In this document: positions 1 to 9,101 of the stretch, in pieces
Layout: each line of letters starts with the position of its first letter
Numbering within the stretch: position 1 is the stretch's first letter
From: Bythopirellula polymerisocia
Lineage (GTDB): Bacteria; Planctomycetota; Planctomycetia; Pirellulales; Lacipirellulaceae
Assembly: GCF_007860015.1 (NCBI RefSeq)
Contig: NZ_SJPS01000004.1
Coordinates: forward strand, 255,567 to 319,566
Length of the DNA: 64,000 bases
Direction: 5' to 3'
Made by a program: the position numbers and the translations under genes
Notes under the pieces: model-generated
Seen by the model: the letters and a program-made list of their open reading frames with translations, nothing else
The model's database searches: none
What the model was told of the DNA's origin: nothing

Positions 1-317
1 AATGGTGGTGACTAATTGGCGAAAAGTGTGCAGGCCATTATTCTCTGAAAACTGCCTTCCGTACAAGTCGTATGACAGCCACCTTGGCTGTCATCGCGAT
101 GTATCAACGGCTGGAAGCCTACACCACTCAGCTCGTGTTAAACTCTTCTGATTGCTCGCGTTGTGCCGACGCTTGAGCAGCTTTCTCGAAGTCTGCGCGA
201 CTTGCTTCGACCTTCAAACTCTCCAGACGCTCTGCAGCGTGGTATATTTTCACATTACCAATACCTGCGGTCCATTTTCCGCTAGGCACTCGCTCTCATG
301 GAGGAGACGTCGCTCTT
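1..317. other. Leading intergenic stretch
   Basis: No convincing gene in the first 317 bases. The one clear structure is a perfect 10-bp hairpin at 72-94 (listed separately). A purine-rich GGAGGAG at about 300-306 is the likely ribosome binding site for the hydrolase gene that follows. The promoter of that gene probably lies here, but no good -35/-10 pair stands out. Confidence 0.5.
72..94. terminator. Perfect 10-bp hairpin, possible terminator
   Basis: ATGACAGCCA at 72-81 is exactly reverse-complementary to TGGCTGTCAT at 85-94, with a 3-base loop. No T-run follows on either strand, so it is not a textbook intrinsic terminator. It may end a gene lying before the window or be an attenuator or protein site. 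Function is inferred only. Confidence 0.35.
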
Positions 318-2024
318 GTGAAAGGCACGTTTCGCAATACTCTGATTTGGTGCAGCTTGTTCGTCGTCTGCCTGGTGGCAAACGTCGGCTGCTGCTCCGT
401 TTTTCGGAATAAAACAGTTTGGCAACCGCCGTGCTACGCTGCTCCTGATCCCGATGGCATTGGAAACTGGTCGTTGGCAGTAGCTGAAGAAAGCTACGCT
501 GCGGCGATGCAATCTGAAGCAGCCGGTTGTCCCAACTGCGTTGACTTTTACTATCAGGCAGCAACCTCCTCTTGGCCCGTCCTAGAACGGGAACTTGCTA
601 AGACTGGTAAGACTTCCGTTCGCTCTGCCGAACTCCATCGCTCAGCAGTCGCCAAGTTGCTCGTGACCGCTCAGCAGTACGGGCGTTGGGATCCCTGTCG
701 CGGCGTTGCAATCTCCACGGTTTGCGGCAAGAACTTATTACCGACCACCTACCAAGGGTTTACTTGGGGGCCGGAACAGTTTCAGCGACTTGAGCCCGCC
801 GGGAACTATGCCTCACCCAATGTGTCCCAAGCGTTTCGAGATGGTGGACTAGGAGTACCACTAGTTGCTGTTCGTGACGGCGCAGCTTCGCTTCCCTTCA
901 CACAGAACAAGCGCACCTTCGCGGCGACTGTCGTTTTGCGGCCCGACGACTCTCAGTCGGGCTATCAACTCGAGTTTCACGACCCACTGCGAGTGAGCAC
1001 CACAGTGGTAGCGGGCAGCCAAGTGCCTTTGGCATACGATATTACGGCCCCGTTTGTGTACGCCACCCAAGGAGAAGATCGACAGTGGCTCGATAGTTTC
1101 CTGTGGCCAGGGTCGGCGGGGGACCGAGATGGTCTATTCATGATCGAGCCCTATCAGCCAGGGAAAATACCAGTCGTATTTATCCACGGTTTGCTCAGCG
1201 ATCCTGTAACGTGGGTCGGTGTGGTGAACGAACTGCGTGCCCGACCAGAGTTGAACGCCCACTTCCAATGGTGGGGCTTTCGCTATGCGACTGGAGAGCC
1301 TTTTCTGACAAGTGCAGCCATTCTGCGCCGGCAGATGAAAGAGCTTCGGCAGACGTACGATCCCACCCATAGCGACCCTGCACTTTCGCAAACAGTTCTG
1401 ATTGCGCATAGCTTGGGGGGGTTAGTCGCAAAACTGCAAGTTACTAACAGCGGTGATCGGCTTTGGCAAGCCGTTGCTTGTCGTCCGCTAGCGGATGTCG
1501 TAACGACACCAGAAACTCGCCGCTACCTAGCTAGAGATTTTTTCTTTCAGCCTTCGAACGCGGTCAAGCGAGTCGTATTTATCGGAACCCCCCACGAGGG
1601 ATCTCCTTTGGCACGGCGACCCATTGGGCGGATCGGTTCGGCCCTAGTAGAACCGTCGGCCCAATCTGTGCAACGACATAGCCAGCTTGTACGCGACAAT
1701 CCAGATCTCTTCTTTGGTCAAATGGAAGACCACTTTCCCACGAGCATCGATTTGCTGGAACCTCAGAATCCCTTATTGGATGCAACACTGACGCTGCCCT
1801 ATTCGTCAGCAGTGGCCCTCCACTCGATCGTTGGATACGGTCACTACACCTTGACCGGCGAACCCTCTGATGGCGTGGTCCCCGTTCATAGTGCTCGCCT
1901 GATTGGCGTCCAAAGCGAGAAAGAAGTCGAAGCTAACCACGAATTCCTGCATCGCGACCCAGTCACAGTTGCAGAGCTGGTCCACATCCTCCACGAACAT
2001 TTGCGGCAGAATGGACTCTACTAA
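318..2024 (+). CDS. Alpha/beta hydrolase, lipase-like, exported
   Basis: Probable secreted or membrane-tethered serine hydrolase of the lipase/esterase type; substrate unknown. The GTG start at 318 is preceded by GGAGGAG about 12 bases upstream. Residues 1-26 form a hydrophobic signal segment ending in VGCC, a weak lipobox with Asn at -3, so lipoprotein status is uncertain. The catalytic half starts near residue 285: the oxyanion strand FIHGLL (His290-Gly291), the nucleophile elbow AHSLGG with Ser365, a likely acid in EPSDGVV (Asp518) and a likely His541 or His545. The first 250 residues match no family I can name. At 568 residues it is longer than a bare lipase domain. The next gene is convergent, so it is probably monocistronic. 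Confidence 0.8.
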   Translation: MKGTFRNTLIWCSLFVVCLVANVGCCSVFRNKTVWQPPCYAAPDPDGIGNWSLAVAEESYAAAMQSEAAGCPNCVDFYYQAATSSWPVLERELAKTGKTSVRSAELHRSAVAKLLVTAQQYGRWDPCRGVAISTVCGKNLLPTTYQGFTWGPEQFQRLEPAGNYASPNVSQAFRDGGLGVPLVAVRDGAASLPFTQNKRTFAATVVLRPDDSQSGYQLEFHDPLRVSTTVVAGSQVPLAYDITAPFVYATQGEDRQWLDSFLWPGSAGDRDGLFMIEPYQPGKIPVVFIHGLLSDPVTWVGVVNELRARPELNAHFQWWGFRYATGEPFLTSAAILRRQMKELRQTYDPTHSDPALSQTVLIAHSLGGLVAKLQVTNSGDRLWQAVACRPLADVVTTPETRRYLARDFFFQPSNAVKRVVFIGTPHEGSPLARRPIGRIGSALVEPSAQSVQRHSQLVRDNPDLFFGQMEDHFPTSIDLLEPQNPLLDATLTLPYSSAVALHSIVGYGHYTLTGEPSDGVVPVHSARLIGVQSEKEVEANHEFLHRDPVTVAELVHILHEHLRQNGLY

Positions 2025-2056
2025 GATCTATTAAGAGCCGTGGATTTGATGGGGAG

Positions 2057-3406
2057 CTACTGTAAAATCTGCTTTGCTGTATTGCGGAGTCGTTCAACAT
2101 AGACTTCCAAAAGTTCGCGGGCATTGGCAGCTGTTATCGCACGTGAATCGTAGTGAATTGAAATGTCTAATCTGCCTGCGTAAGTGGATACTCCCAGGGC
2201 GGCAGAAGTGTAAGGCCGAACAGGCGGAAGAAACTCAATCCGTTCCAAAGTCATTTCACCGGCCACAATTTTCTCGTCACTTCGTGGCAACGGCACATCC
2301 CTTAGCGGCTTCCCGAGATTGCTAAGTACAGTCGTGGCGTTGCAGACTTGTTTCTCTGACATTTGTTGCAGGCGCGTAACCGCGCCAGGCAACGAGCGCA
2401 TGAACTGTAACATCAGCGGGAATATTAATCCGAGCCTCTTTCGTTTTATTTCTTGCATTTCGTGCCCAATCGTATTTAGCAAAGACAGGCCATCGTCGAA
2501 ACTCTGAGGGCGCCGATCGAGAAAAACCATACTAACAACATTGGCCGCAGACGACCTCTTGAAGTGTTGAGTGCGAAGATTCATCGGGATCGATATTCGC
2601 AACCATTCGCTTCCATCGCCAAGCTTTCTAGCTTTACGAAACTCTCCCAATGCCAAGAAGAGATCTCTGACGAGTAGATCATTGACGGTCGCCCCCACAT
2701 CGCGCGCTGCGGCCAAGAGTCCCGCCGTTTCAGAATCAGAAAACTGTTGTCCGTGCGAGGTCGGAAAGCTATGCGGCAGTTCGGCGGTGGCAGCTTCGAT
2801 CTCTATCGGCTCAATCGACACAGGTTGTCGCATGAGAAACTGTAGTGCTCCCAACAGCCCAACTGTTAGTGTGGGAAGCATTTTTATCAGTTTCCACTGT
2901 GACAGACCGAACCGACCGCGATCACGCAAATCATACTCGTCAATTGATCGGAACAAAGTTGGCTCGGGAGCGTTTTCAACTGCAGCGGCATAGGCCACAA
3001 GCAAGTCTTCAATGAACTGCAGTGCTCCGATCGCATCGCAACATGAGTGGTGAAATTGCAATTCCAACTCCGTCTTTGACTCGAGTCGTCTCGCAGAAAG
3101 TCGCATGCCACACTCAGAGAAGAGATCAATAGGTTCGGCCCGAATAGGGTCATTGAAGGGAAACCACTTGAGTTCGACATCTTTTCGCTCAACATTCGTC
3201 CAGTAAAGCGAGTCTTTCTTTCCTTTCTCGATGGTAGCCAGCAATAGTGGGTGGCGCTGCAGCGCGATCGACAGAGCTGCGCGAAGTGATTCTGAATCGC
3301 AATTACCTGATAGAGTGAGCTTCAGAAAAAAGCTCATGGGATGCGTCGGCCGATCGTCGATCAGCATGTACTCCTCGAATGGCACTAGTGGCAGTGGGAA
3401 TAGCAT
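2057..3406 (-). CDS. Condensation-fold acyltransferase (WS/DGAT or alcohol acetyltransferase-like)
   Basis: A 449-residue protein of the CoA-dependent acyltransferase/condensation superfamily. The active-site motif HHxxxDA is visible as HHSCCDA at residues 119-125, followed by Gly127. Known relatives transfer acyl groups from CoA or carrier proteins to alcohols, diacylglycerol or amines. No carrier-protein or adenylation gene lies nearby, so a stand-alone lipid or wax-ester type acyltransferase is more likely than peptide synthesis. Substrate cannot be read from the sequence. The gene is convergent with the preceding hydrolase (32 bases apart) and divergent from the HdeD-like gene. ATG start at 3406; no strong ribosome site was seen. 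Confidence 0.75.
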   Translation of the reverse strand: MLFPLPLVPFEEYMLIDDRPTHPMSFFLKLTLSGNCDSESLRAALSIALQRHPLLLATIEKGKKDSLYWTNVERKDVELKWFPFNDPIRAEPIDLFSECGMRLSARRLESKTELELQFHHSCCDAIGALQFIEDLLVAYAAAVENAPEPTLFRSIDEYDLRDRGRFGLSQWKLIKMLPTLTVGLLGALQFLMRQPVSIEPIEIEAATAELPHSFPTSHGQQFSDSETAGLLAAARDVGATVNDLLVRDLFLALGEFRKARKLGDGSEWLRISIPMNLRTQHFKRSSAANVVSMVFLDRRPQSFDDGLSLLNTIGHEMQEIKRKRLGLIFPLMLQFMRSLPGAVTRLQQMSEKQVCNATTVLSNLGKPLRDVPLPRSDEKIVAGEMTLERIEFLPPVRPYTSAALGVSTYAGRLDISIHYDSRAITAANARELLEVYVERLRNTAKQILQ

Positions 3407-3864
3407 ACGTCCGAACTGCGGTAAGGGTGTCGGCGAGTAGCACGTGTCACTCAGCTTAGTACCGAAGAAGAACTTTGAACAGTACAGGACAAGGCGACAT
3501 GAAACATTGTTGGCAAGTTGGAAAACTGAACCATCAAAGTTTGCTGAAAGCTCTCTGACTTACGAAACAACTGAAATACGAGTTTGACCGAATAAAATAG
3601 CCGAGCTTTTACCCAAGGTATGCATTCGCAGGACCTCCCGAGCGTAAAGTGCCTCGCTGCTTTACGGAAATCAGGCTAATCCGTATCGTAATCGAATAGG
3701 CGATAAGTGCACTTCCCCTGATTGTAGTAGTGGTGCTAAATTTTCAATTTACACATCCAGATTTACGCTTGCTTCTCAGCTAGTGTGAACTAAACCTATA
3801 TTGAGGTAATACACTACAGAAAATTCTCGATCCAAACCAATCTCACACATTGAGGGACACAAAA
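3407..3864. other. Divergent intergenic region
   Basis: About 460 bases between two divergent genes, so both promoters should lie here. The only structure seen is a 7-bp inverted repeat, CGTAAAG at 3643-3649 and CTTTACG at 3660-3666. No convincing sigma-70-type promoter was found. Confidence 0.4.
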
Positions 3865-4452
3865 ATGTCTACAGATTCAAATTTGCCAGCGACCGTGGCT
3901 GCCGAAGCAGTTCAAGAGATAAAACAATTGCGTGAACATTGGTGGGCTTTCTTGGCACTCGGCATCGTATTGGCTGTGATCGGATCGGTCTGTATCATCC
4001 ATCCTTTTATGGCATCAGTCACTTCGGTAGTCCTTTTGGGATTTTTGATGGTGGCCGCCGGTATTGCCCAGGTTCTCAGTTCCTTTTTAGCTGGCAAATG
4101 GAGCGGAATGTTCTTGCATTTGTTCGTCGGGGTGCTGTACGGGCTCGTAGGATTCATGATCATTGACTCCCCCGTTGAAAACACGCTGCTTTTGACAAAA
4201 ATCCTGGCTATCTTTCTGATGGTGGTCGGACTGCTTAATATCCTTACCTCACTGATTCAGAGATTTCATGGCTGGGGCTGGGTGCTGCTAAATGGTGGTG
4301 TCACGTTCCTGCTTGGACTGCTGATCAACCGACAATGGCCGAGCTCTGCCCTGTGGGTGATTGGCCTGTTCATCGGAATTGAAATGATCTTCAACGGCTG
4401 GGCCTGGATCATGTTCGCCTTCGGCATCAAGCCTCGCTCGCAAGCTGCATAG
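3865..4452 (+). CDS. HdeD-like (DUF308) integral membrane protein
   Basis: A 195-residue polytopic membrane protein of the HdeD/DUF308 type. About six hydrophobic helices come in short pairs joined by small-residue turns, followed by a short basic C-terminus. HdeD in enterobacteria is linked to acid resistance; the role here is unknown. The start is ATG 3865, because GAGGGA at 3852-3857 is correctly spaced for it; a TTG at 3850 in the same frame would lie across that site. A hairpin with a T-tract follows at 4490-4524, suggesting a single-gene transcript. Confidence 0.8.
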   Translation: MSTDSNLPATVAAEAVQEIKQLREHWWAFLALGIVLAVIGSVCIIHPFMASVTSVVLLGFLMVAAGIAQVLSSFLAGKWSGMFLHLFVGVLYGLVGFMIIDSPVENTLLLTKILAIFLMVVGLLNILTSLIQRFHGWGWVLLNGGVTFLLGLLINRQWPSSALWVIGLFIGIEMIFNGWAWIMFAFGIKPRSQAA

Positions 4453-4489
4453 CGACGGACTTGCTGATTCAAATCATCAGAAAAGAAAT

Positions 4490-4524
4490 GGGCTGGTCAC
4501 CAAACCCGGTGACTAGCCCATTTT
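4490..4524 (+). terminator. Intrinsic terminator after HdeD-like gene
   Basis: A 12-bp stem with one wobble pair (GGGCTGGTCACC at 4490-4501 with GGTGACTAGCCC at 4508-4519), a 6-base loop, and TTTT two bases after the stem. It sits 37 bases past the stop codon at 4452. The neighbouring ankyrin gene converges on it. Confidence 0.75.
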
Positions 4525-4576
4525 GATTCAGCCTATGGCCCTGTCGCAACACAGACTGCTTGGCGCAGTGACGGTT

Positions 4577-5287
4577 CTACTTCGCCAAGAGTTCCACAAC
4601 CTGGGAGTGACCATTTCGCTTAGCAAAGTCGAGTGCGGAATCACCATCCACATCGCGAATAGCCGGGTTTGCTTTGTGCTCAAGTAGTAGTCTTACAACT
4701 TCCAGTTGCCCCTCAGCTGCCGCATGCATGAGCGAAGTGAACCCTTCCCCTTTGTCGACAGCATTCACGTCAGCCCCTGAGTCAAGTAGCAGCTTGACTG
4801 TCGCCAGGTTGTCACCGGTCGCAGCAAACATGAGTGCTGTTCTACCTAAGGCATCTTGATGATCTAGCAAAGCACCTTGGTCCAACAAGAGCTTTATAAT
4901 GGAAGTGTGACCATTGAATGCCGCCAGCATCAGTGCGGAACGCTGCTGATCGTCAACCGCGTTGACGTCGACACCATCCTTGATGGCCTGCCGAACGAAA
5001 TCGATATTACCGTCCATCGCGGCATCCCCGAAGGCTGTAATATCAACTACGACTTCTTTAGATCCACTTGTCTGAGTGGATATCTTCTGCGGTTTCGCTT
5101 CTGCTGGGGGCTCCTTCTCCGCGGCTCGACCCTCGTTGGCAGAAACTATCTCCTCCTCCGAATCAATCAGTGCCTGTGACGGCGATTCAGTCGCCTCTTC
5201 GCAACCGACCAAGATAAGCACCAGGACGCTTGATGCGAAAAGTGATGCAGACCAACGAACCCAAGCAAGCAAAATATGGTTTTTCAT
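4577..5287 (-). CDS. Ankyrin-repeat lipoprotein
   Basis: A 236-residue envelope lipoprotein. Residues 1-28 are a signal peptide ending in the lipobox LVGC, with lipidated Cys29. A low-complexity acidic linker runs to about residue 80, followed by four to five ankyrin repeats to the C-terminus (repeated G-xTxLMxAA and LLLxxGAxxNAxD patterns). Ankyrin repeats bind proteins, so this is probably a periplasmic binding or scaffold protein; the partner is unknown. It converges on the HdeD-like gene across a terminator. The downstream minus-strand neighbours show no functional link. Confidence 0.85.
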   Translation of the reverse strand: MKNHILLAWVRWSASLFASSVLVLILVGCEEATESPSQALIDSEEEIVSANEGRAAEKEPPAEAKPQKISTQTSGSKEVVVDITAFGDAAMDGNIDFVRQAIKDGVDVNAVDDQQRSALMLAAFNGHTSIIKLLLDQGALLDHQDALGRTALMFAATGDNLATVKLLLDSGADVNAVDKGEGFTSLMHAAAEGQLEVVRLLLEHKANPAIRDVDGDSALDFAKRNGHSQVVELLAK

Positions 5288-5326
5288 AAACCCATCTTAG
5301 CACCCCGAAGCCTTTTTTGTCATCAA

Positions 5327-5539
5327 TTAATTCGTTGCTGCGGATTCGTTCGATTTCCCCGATTTGCTATCGCTTGCCTGCCACGATTCTGTGGAATCGC
5401 GTTCTTCCACTAACGCAGAGGGACACACCTCTTGATCGCCACATTGATGGCAGACCACTCGAATCAAATCCGAGCCTCCCAGTCTCAATTGCTGATCCTG
5501 ACATAGTTGGTAGAGTTGTTGCAAATGAACACAAGCCAT
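5327..5539 (-). CDS. Small CxxC protein, uncharacterised
   Basis: A 70-residue protein starting MACVHLQQLY, with a CHQCG zinc- or redox-type pair near residue 37 and a further Cys in EVCPS. The start is ATG 5539 because AAGGAG lies 7 bases upstream; an in-frame TTG at 5557 would fall before that site. The second half is Ser/Asp-rich and looks disordered. I recognise the layout as a small conserved type in planctomycetes but know no function. It sits between the ankyrin lipoprotein and a hydrolase on the same strand, 39 bases upstream of the lipoprotein start. Confidence 0.65.
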   Translation of the reverse strand: MACVHLQQLYQLCQDQQLRLGGSDLIRVVCHQCGDQEVCPSALVEERDSTESWQASDSKSGKSNESAATN

Positions 5540-5690
5540 TGTCAATCTCCTTTGCAAAAAGTGATTTTAGCGCGGATTATAGCACCTTATCTCGGTTAGG
5601 GGTGCCACCAAATTGACGGTAAAATGGGAAATCGGCTGGTTGCCTCAGGGTGCGCGGAATACTTGCATCTCCTTTGCTTTGGAGAAGTAG

Positions 5691-6485
5691 TTAGCTGTCA
5701 GCCAAAAATTCGAGCACGGACTTAGCGAAGGCTTGCGGCTCCTCCCAATGAAGGGAATGGGCGGCGTTGTCAATCACCTTGAAGGTCGCCCTTGGGATTT
5801 CCTGCGCCATTCGAGCACAGTTTGCAAGTGGAAACAGAAGGTCGTCTTGCCCGCCCAATACCAGCGTTCTTGGACAGACTTTGGCTAGTCCACTGCAGGA
5901 GTAATTCGCTATCGCCTCAACTTGATTTCTAAATGCAATCGCACTCTGGGGGTACGGGTATTCGACCGCAAATCGTACGGTGTCCGCAACGGCCACGGTG
6001 TTCTCAAAAAACCGCGCTGAAAAAAGCCAGAAAAAGATGCTACGGAACCAGGGTTCAAGCTCCATGCCTGATTCCAACCATGAAGCCCAGCGGCGAAATA
6101 AAGTCTTGTTCCGACTGGATACGGGTACCGAGGTTGCGGCCAAGATCAGCTTTTGGGCAATGTCAGGAAAACGCGTCGCGAGTTCCAAGGCTACGAGCCC
6201 ACCCATGGAGTGACCAAGCAAGTAAACGGAAGAGAATCCCAGATGCCGGATCAGTGCAACACAATCATCGGCAATCAGGGGAACGCTCAACTCAACGTCT
6301 TGAGGCCCAGTTCGACCTACTCCTCTATTATCAAACGTAATTACAAGATATTGCTTGGATAATGCATCGAGGATTGGCTGCCAGCTTTGCGAGTCACTGC
6401 CCAGACCCGCCACGAGAACCAGAGGCAAACCATTACCATGGGTTTCGTAGTACAGCTCAACTCCATTGATTAACGCGTTTGGCAT
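5691..6485 (-). CDS. Alpha/beta fold hydrolase
   Basis: A 264-residue cytosolic-type hydrolase of the 3-oxoadipate enol-lactonase/haloperoxidase-like group. The complete triad is visible: Ser93 in GHSMGG, Asp214 in GGQDDLLF and His243 in NAAHSLHW. The oxyanion segment VAGLGSDSQSW lies near residue 30. The ATG at 6485 begins the conserved N-terminus (MPNALINGVELYY). The frame stays open upstream into the preceding gene, but that extension is not conserved-looking. No signal peptide. The peptidase gene upstream on the same strand ends 28 bases before this start, so co-transcription is possible. Substrate unknown. Confidence 0.85.
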   Translation of the reverse strand: MPNALINGVELYYETHGNGLPLVLVAGLGSDSQSWQPILDALSKQYLVITFDNRGVGRTGPQDVELSVPLIADDCVALIRHLGFSSVYLLGHSMGGLVALELATRFPDIAQKLILAATSVPVSSRNKTLFRRWASWLESGMELEPWFRSIFFWLFSARFFENTVAVADTVRFAVEYPYPQSAIAFRNQVEAIANYSCSGLAKVCPRTLVLGGQDDLLFPLANCARMAQEIPRATFKVIDNAAHSLHWEEPQAFAKSVLEFLADS

Positions 6486-6513
6486 TTCGAGCGAAGCTTC
6501 AAGCTTTGAATCT

Positions 6514-7989
6514 CTAGAGGGCCGAGCGTCGCAAGATCCAACAACTACCCGCCAAGATGAGAAGGAGTAAAGTCGCCGGCTCAGGGACCGTTGTAACTGC
6601 AGCGGTGACGCTTGCGTTGTAGATGCTCTGCCATAAGGCCAAGTCCGACCCACTCAATGGATTGATGGTATCACCTCGTTGCCAAACCAGGAAATCTTTT
6701 CCATCGACTTGATCATCGAAATTAAAGTCTCCTGGCATATCTACTAGTCCTGCTAGGCGAGTGGGTGAGCCGACATCAAGGTGTAAGTGGTTTTGATGAC
6801 CACCACTGGAATCAAAATAAGTCGCAGTCGCAGGCCGCATAGAGTTGAGTCCTGCGAGAATGTCTTGGTTTGAACTAATGATTCTAATGACTTTACCCAT
6901 ATCCAGTCCTCCGCTCGCACCGGCGTCAATGTAGTTAACGGCAATTTCGATCGCCTTTTGCTCGGCGGCACTCGTGACACCATTGCCGAAATTCCAAGTC
7001 GAGGCGTCGACGTGCATGTCAATATCCATGCCAACTCGGTGTGTGCTATGTGACACAGCCGATCCATAGCCATCCACCGCCGACATCGCATTCATGAGTT
7101 GAGTGGTCCCGGTCGCCGCCTTGGCGTCGGCAGAACCTTGAATCCACAGATCTTGAGCCCAGCTAGTGCCGAAGCGCTCTACCTGCGGCGTAAGTCCCGT
7201 TCTCAGGTTGGTGCCCGGATCGCGGCTTGGCAAAATATCGAAGTCGCCAATCATAGTGTTGACGCTAAAAGAGCCAGGAACTTGCGGGTCGGGATCAATC
7301 AGCTCCTCCCAAGTCGGAGCGTTCGCGGCATTGAGCCAACCGGCTGTATTAGGACCCACGATTCCATCGACATTACTCTGAGTTGTGTTAATGCCTGCCA
7401 CGAAAGCCGCCTGAAATGTTCGCAGCGCGGCATCGGTATTCGGGCCAAAATCACCATCTACAGAAATCGGCGTGCCCCCCTGCCGAACAAATCCTAGATA
7501 TCGTAGACGCTGCTGCTGTTGAGCTACAAACAGTTTGTTGTTTGCCGGTTTATTAATAGCTTCCAAGCTCTGTCCTACCGAACCCGATCCGGCTCCCGTG
7601 TAACCCGGTTGAACGGTTACCGCAAAAGATTTCTGCTGGCCATTCACCAGTACAGTCCCTTCCAGAGTCCCTTGAAAACCACGTGAAGTAGGATCGACAT
7701 CACCCAATGAAGGAGTATTGCGTGCCGGATCAGCGAAAACCCATAGCTGCCCATCGACAAGAAAATTCCCTTGGTTGAGATTGGAACTTGTTAGTGCGGT
7801 ATGGCTACCAAATCCGCTCAAAGATAAGCCAGAAAAAGTAGCACCACTAGGAACTCCCAGTCGAGACTTGAAATCGATCTGTATTCCGTTGCCCGTGCGA
7901 CCATAAAACTGGTAATCCACAGCTAGGCAGAGAGCCGCCTGCGAATAACTGGCAGCAAATAACAGGAGCATGGCGCAAGGGTGCCGCAT
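6514..7989 (-). CDS. PEP-CTERM peptidoglycan-binding LAS-type metallopeptidase
   Basis: A 491-residue exported protein that appears to combine five modules. Residues 1-23: signal peptide. 150-220: a PG_binding_1-like domain (YLGF, VDGDFGPNTDAAL, VDGIVGPNT). 300-410: LAS metallopeptidase signature with SHSTHRVGMDID (His317, Asp324) and HLHLD (His401, His403), as in M15 and MepA-type peptidases. 418-432: dockerin-like calcium loop (DFNFDDQVDGKDF). 468-491: PEP-CTERM sorting tail (VPEP, hydrophobic run, RR). It probably cleaves or remodels wall peptides or a similar polymer; planctomycete walls are thin, so the target is uncertain. Start taken as ATG 7989 (signal peptide directly after it); 8037 is an alternative. 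Confidence 0.8.
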   Translation of the reverse strand: MRHPCAMLLLFAASYSQAALCLAVDYQFYGRTGNGIQIDFKSRLGVPSGATFSGLSLSGFGSHTALTSSNLNQGNFLVDGQLWVFADPARNTPSLGDVDPTSRGFQGTLEGTVLVNGQQKSFAVTVQPGYTGAGSGSVGQSLEAINKPANNKLFVAQQQQRLRYLGFVRQGGTPISVDGDFGPNTDAALRTFQAAFVAGINTTQSNVDGIVGPNTAGWLNAANAPTWEELIDPDPQVPGSFSVNTMIGDFDILPSRDPGTNLRTGLTPQVERFGTSWAQDLWIQGSADAKAATGTTQLMNAMSAVDGYGSAVSHSTHRVGMDIDMHVDASTWNFGNGVTSAAEQKAIEIAVNYIDAGASGGLDMGKVIRIISSNQDILAGLNSMRPATATYFDSSGGHQNHLHLDVGSPTRLAGLVDMPGDFNFDDQVDGKDFLVWQRGDTINPLSGSDLALWQSIYNASVTAAVTTVPEPATLLLLILAGSCWILRRSAL

Positions 7990-8087
7990 AATAGGTTTCC
8001 GTCTTCTCTGTTCTGTAGTGTTGGCGTGTTCCAGCAAGCCTTACCGCTATTCTACACTAAGCCCACAAAAACGACGACCGACAGAAA

Positions 8088-8358
8088 ATGGAAGAAGACC
8101 TCGAAACCAAGAAATGGATCGGCAAGCTGGCTGGCGTTATTTTTGACCGCGAGCGGGGCAAGTTCGCGTCGGCTCACGACCTGCGGCGCTCGTTTGGCTA
8201 CCGCTGGAGCCGTTAGGTCATGCCCCCCCCAGCTACGAGAGATAATGCGACATGCCAGTATTGAAACCACTATGACCTGCTACGCCAAACAGAACGCTGA
8301 GGCCACGGCAACGGAGCTATGGGCGGCCCTAGGTAAACTTATGGGCAAACATTCCTAA
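8088..8358 (+). pseudogene. Broken tyrosine recombinase (integrase) C-terminus
   Basis: Only the C-terminal part of a phage-type integrase survives, split over two frames. Frame one (from 8088) reads SAHDLRRSFGYRWSR, the box with the catalytic Arg of tyrosine recombinases, and ends at TAG 8214-8216. The adjacent frame then resumes with LREIMRHASIETTMTCYAKQ and a TATELWAAL tail, the region of the catalytic His and Tyr, ending at 8358. The break lies beside a run of eight C (8223-8230). The catalytic N-terminal half is missing. It is a fossil of an integrated element, read together with the transposase remnant at 8877-9101. Confidence 0.8.
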
Positions 8359-8876
8359 CTGGATTCCAGAAACCCCCTAGAAAACCAGCACAGCTCAAAG
8401 AATTGAAACCTCTAACCTACGGATTGGAAATACTAAGGTTGTGGATAGGGGATTTTGCCGGGATTTGAACGTTTTCTCGCTCAGTCAGTCTCGTTGGCTC
8501 CCCCGTCGGTCGTTTCGGACAAGAGCCACCGGCGGGGTTGATTTTACGACGGGGATCGGCTCACGGGCAGATTTCAAGAGAGGATAAGTCGGTCGAAACG
8601 GCCCGATGGGGGCCAGGCGGTTTGGCCGTTTTGATATTTAACAATTTGGATAGCTTCCCATGGATCAGAGCGTAAACGGCCGCCATGGGATAGGGTATGC
8701 CCCGATCCCTATCTAGCGGCGGTCGATAAAACCTTCCTGTAAGAGTCTGTCAAGTTAGAAAAGAAAAAAGTGGTTTCCTTCCAGGTTGCTGCGTACAAGT
8801 AGTGGTTTGCGTACTCGCCTGTGTTGTTAATTCGTTGATGGTCTTGTGGAAATTTACTGAATTTGATTGGGCTTGG
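8359..8876. other. Gene-free stretch between two mobile-element remnants
   Basis: No supported gene over about 520 bases. The stretch lies between the integrase remnant and the truncated transposase and is probably residual mobile-element DNA. Short GC-rich imperfect palindromes are present around 8500-8560 and 8680-8720, but none forms a clear att site or RNA gene by eye. Confidence 0.45.
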
Positions 8877-9101
8877 TCATCGTTGCCGCTGCGGGAAGTT
8901 GCGATCGTTCTTTTCAATGGCGATTGCTCCCAACACATTCCTTCGCAAGGTACCGCTCACGTTCACCGTGAGGTGCGCAAAGAAAGCGTTGACTTTCTCC
9001 GGTTTCGTGGAGACCTGCCGAGCCTGCAGGACATCCCCTTCTTCGTTGCGGAAAGAAATCGTCAGTTGCCGTGCATGTTGGTCGATTCCAAGGTATAACA
9101 T
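8877..9101 (-). pseudogene. Truncated IS110-family transposase, N-terminus only
   Basis: From ATG 9101 the protein begins MLYLGIDQHARQLTIS and continues with GDVLQARQVSTKPEKV. That is the start of the DEDD RuvC-like domain of IS110-type transposases, with the first catalytic Asp in GIDQH. Recognisable sequence stops after about 45-60 residues; the remaining residues to the stop are unrelated, and no Ser-containing C-terminal domain is found. AGGAG lies about 11 bases upstream of the start. IS110 elements carry a non-coding bridge RNA next to the transposase, so any remnant would lie in 9102-9230. Function is lost. Confidence 0.7.

Noticed and set aside
8455..8475. tRNA T-arm-like string (GGATTTGAAC) near the integrase fossil, possible att site
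   Set aside because: The flanking bases do not pair as a T-stem and no acceptor or anticodon arm is found, so a tRNA fragment is not supported.
8750..8938. 62-codon minus-strand frame as a second piece of the IS110 transposase
   Set aside because: Its translation shows no resemblance to the later transposase domains.
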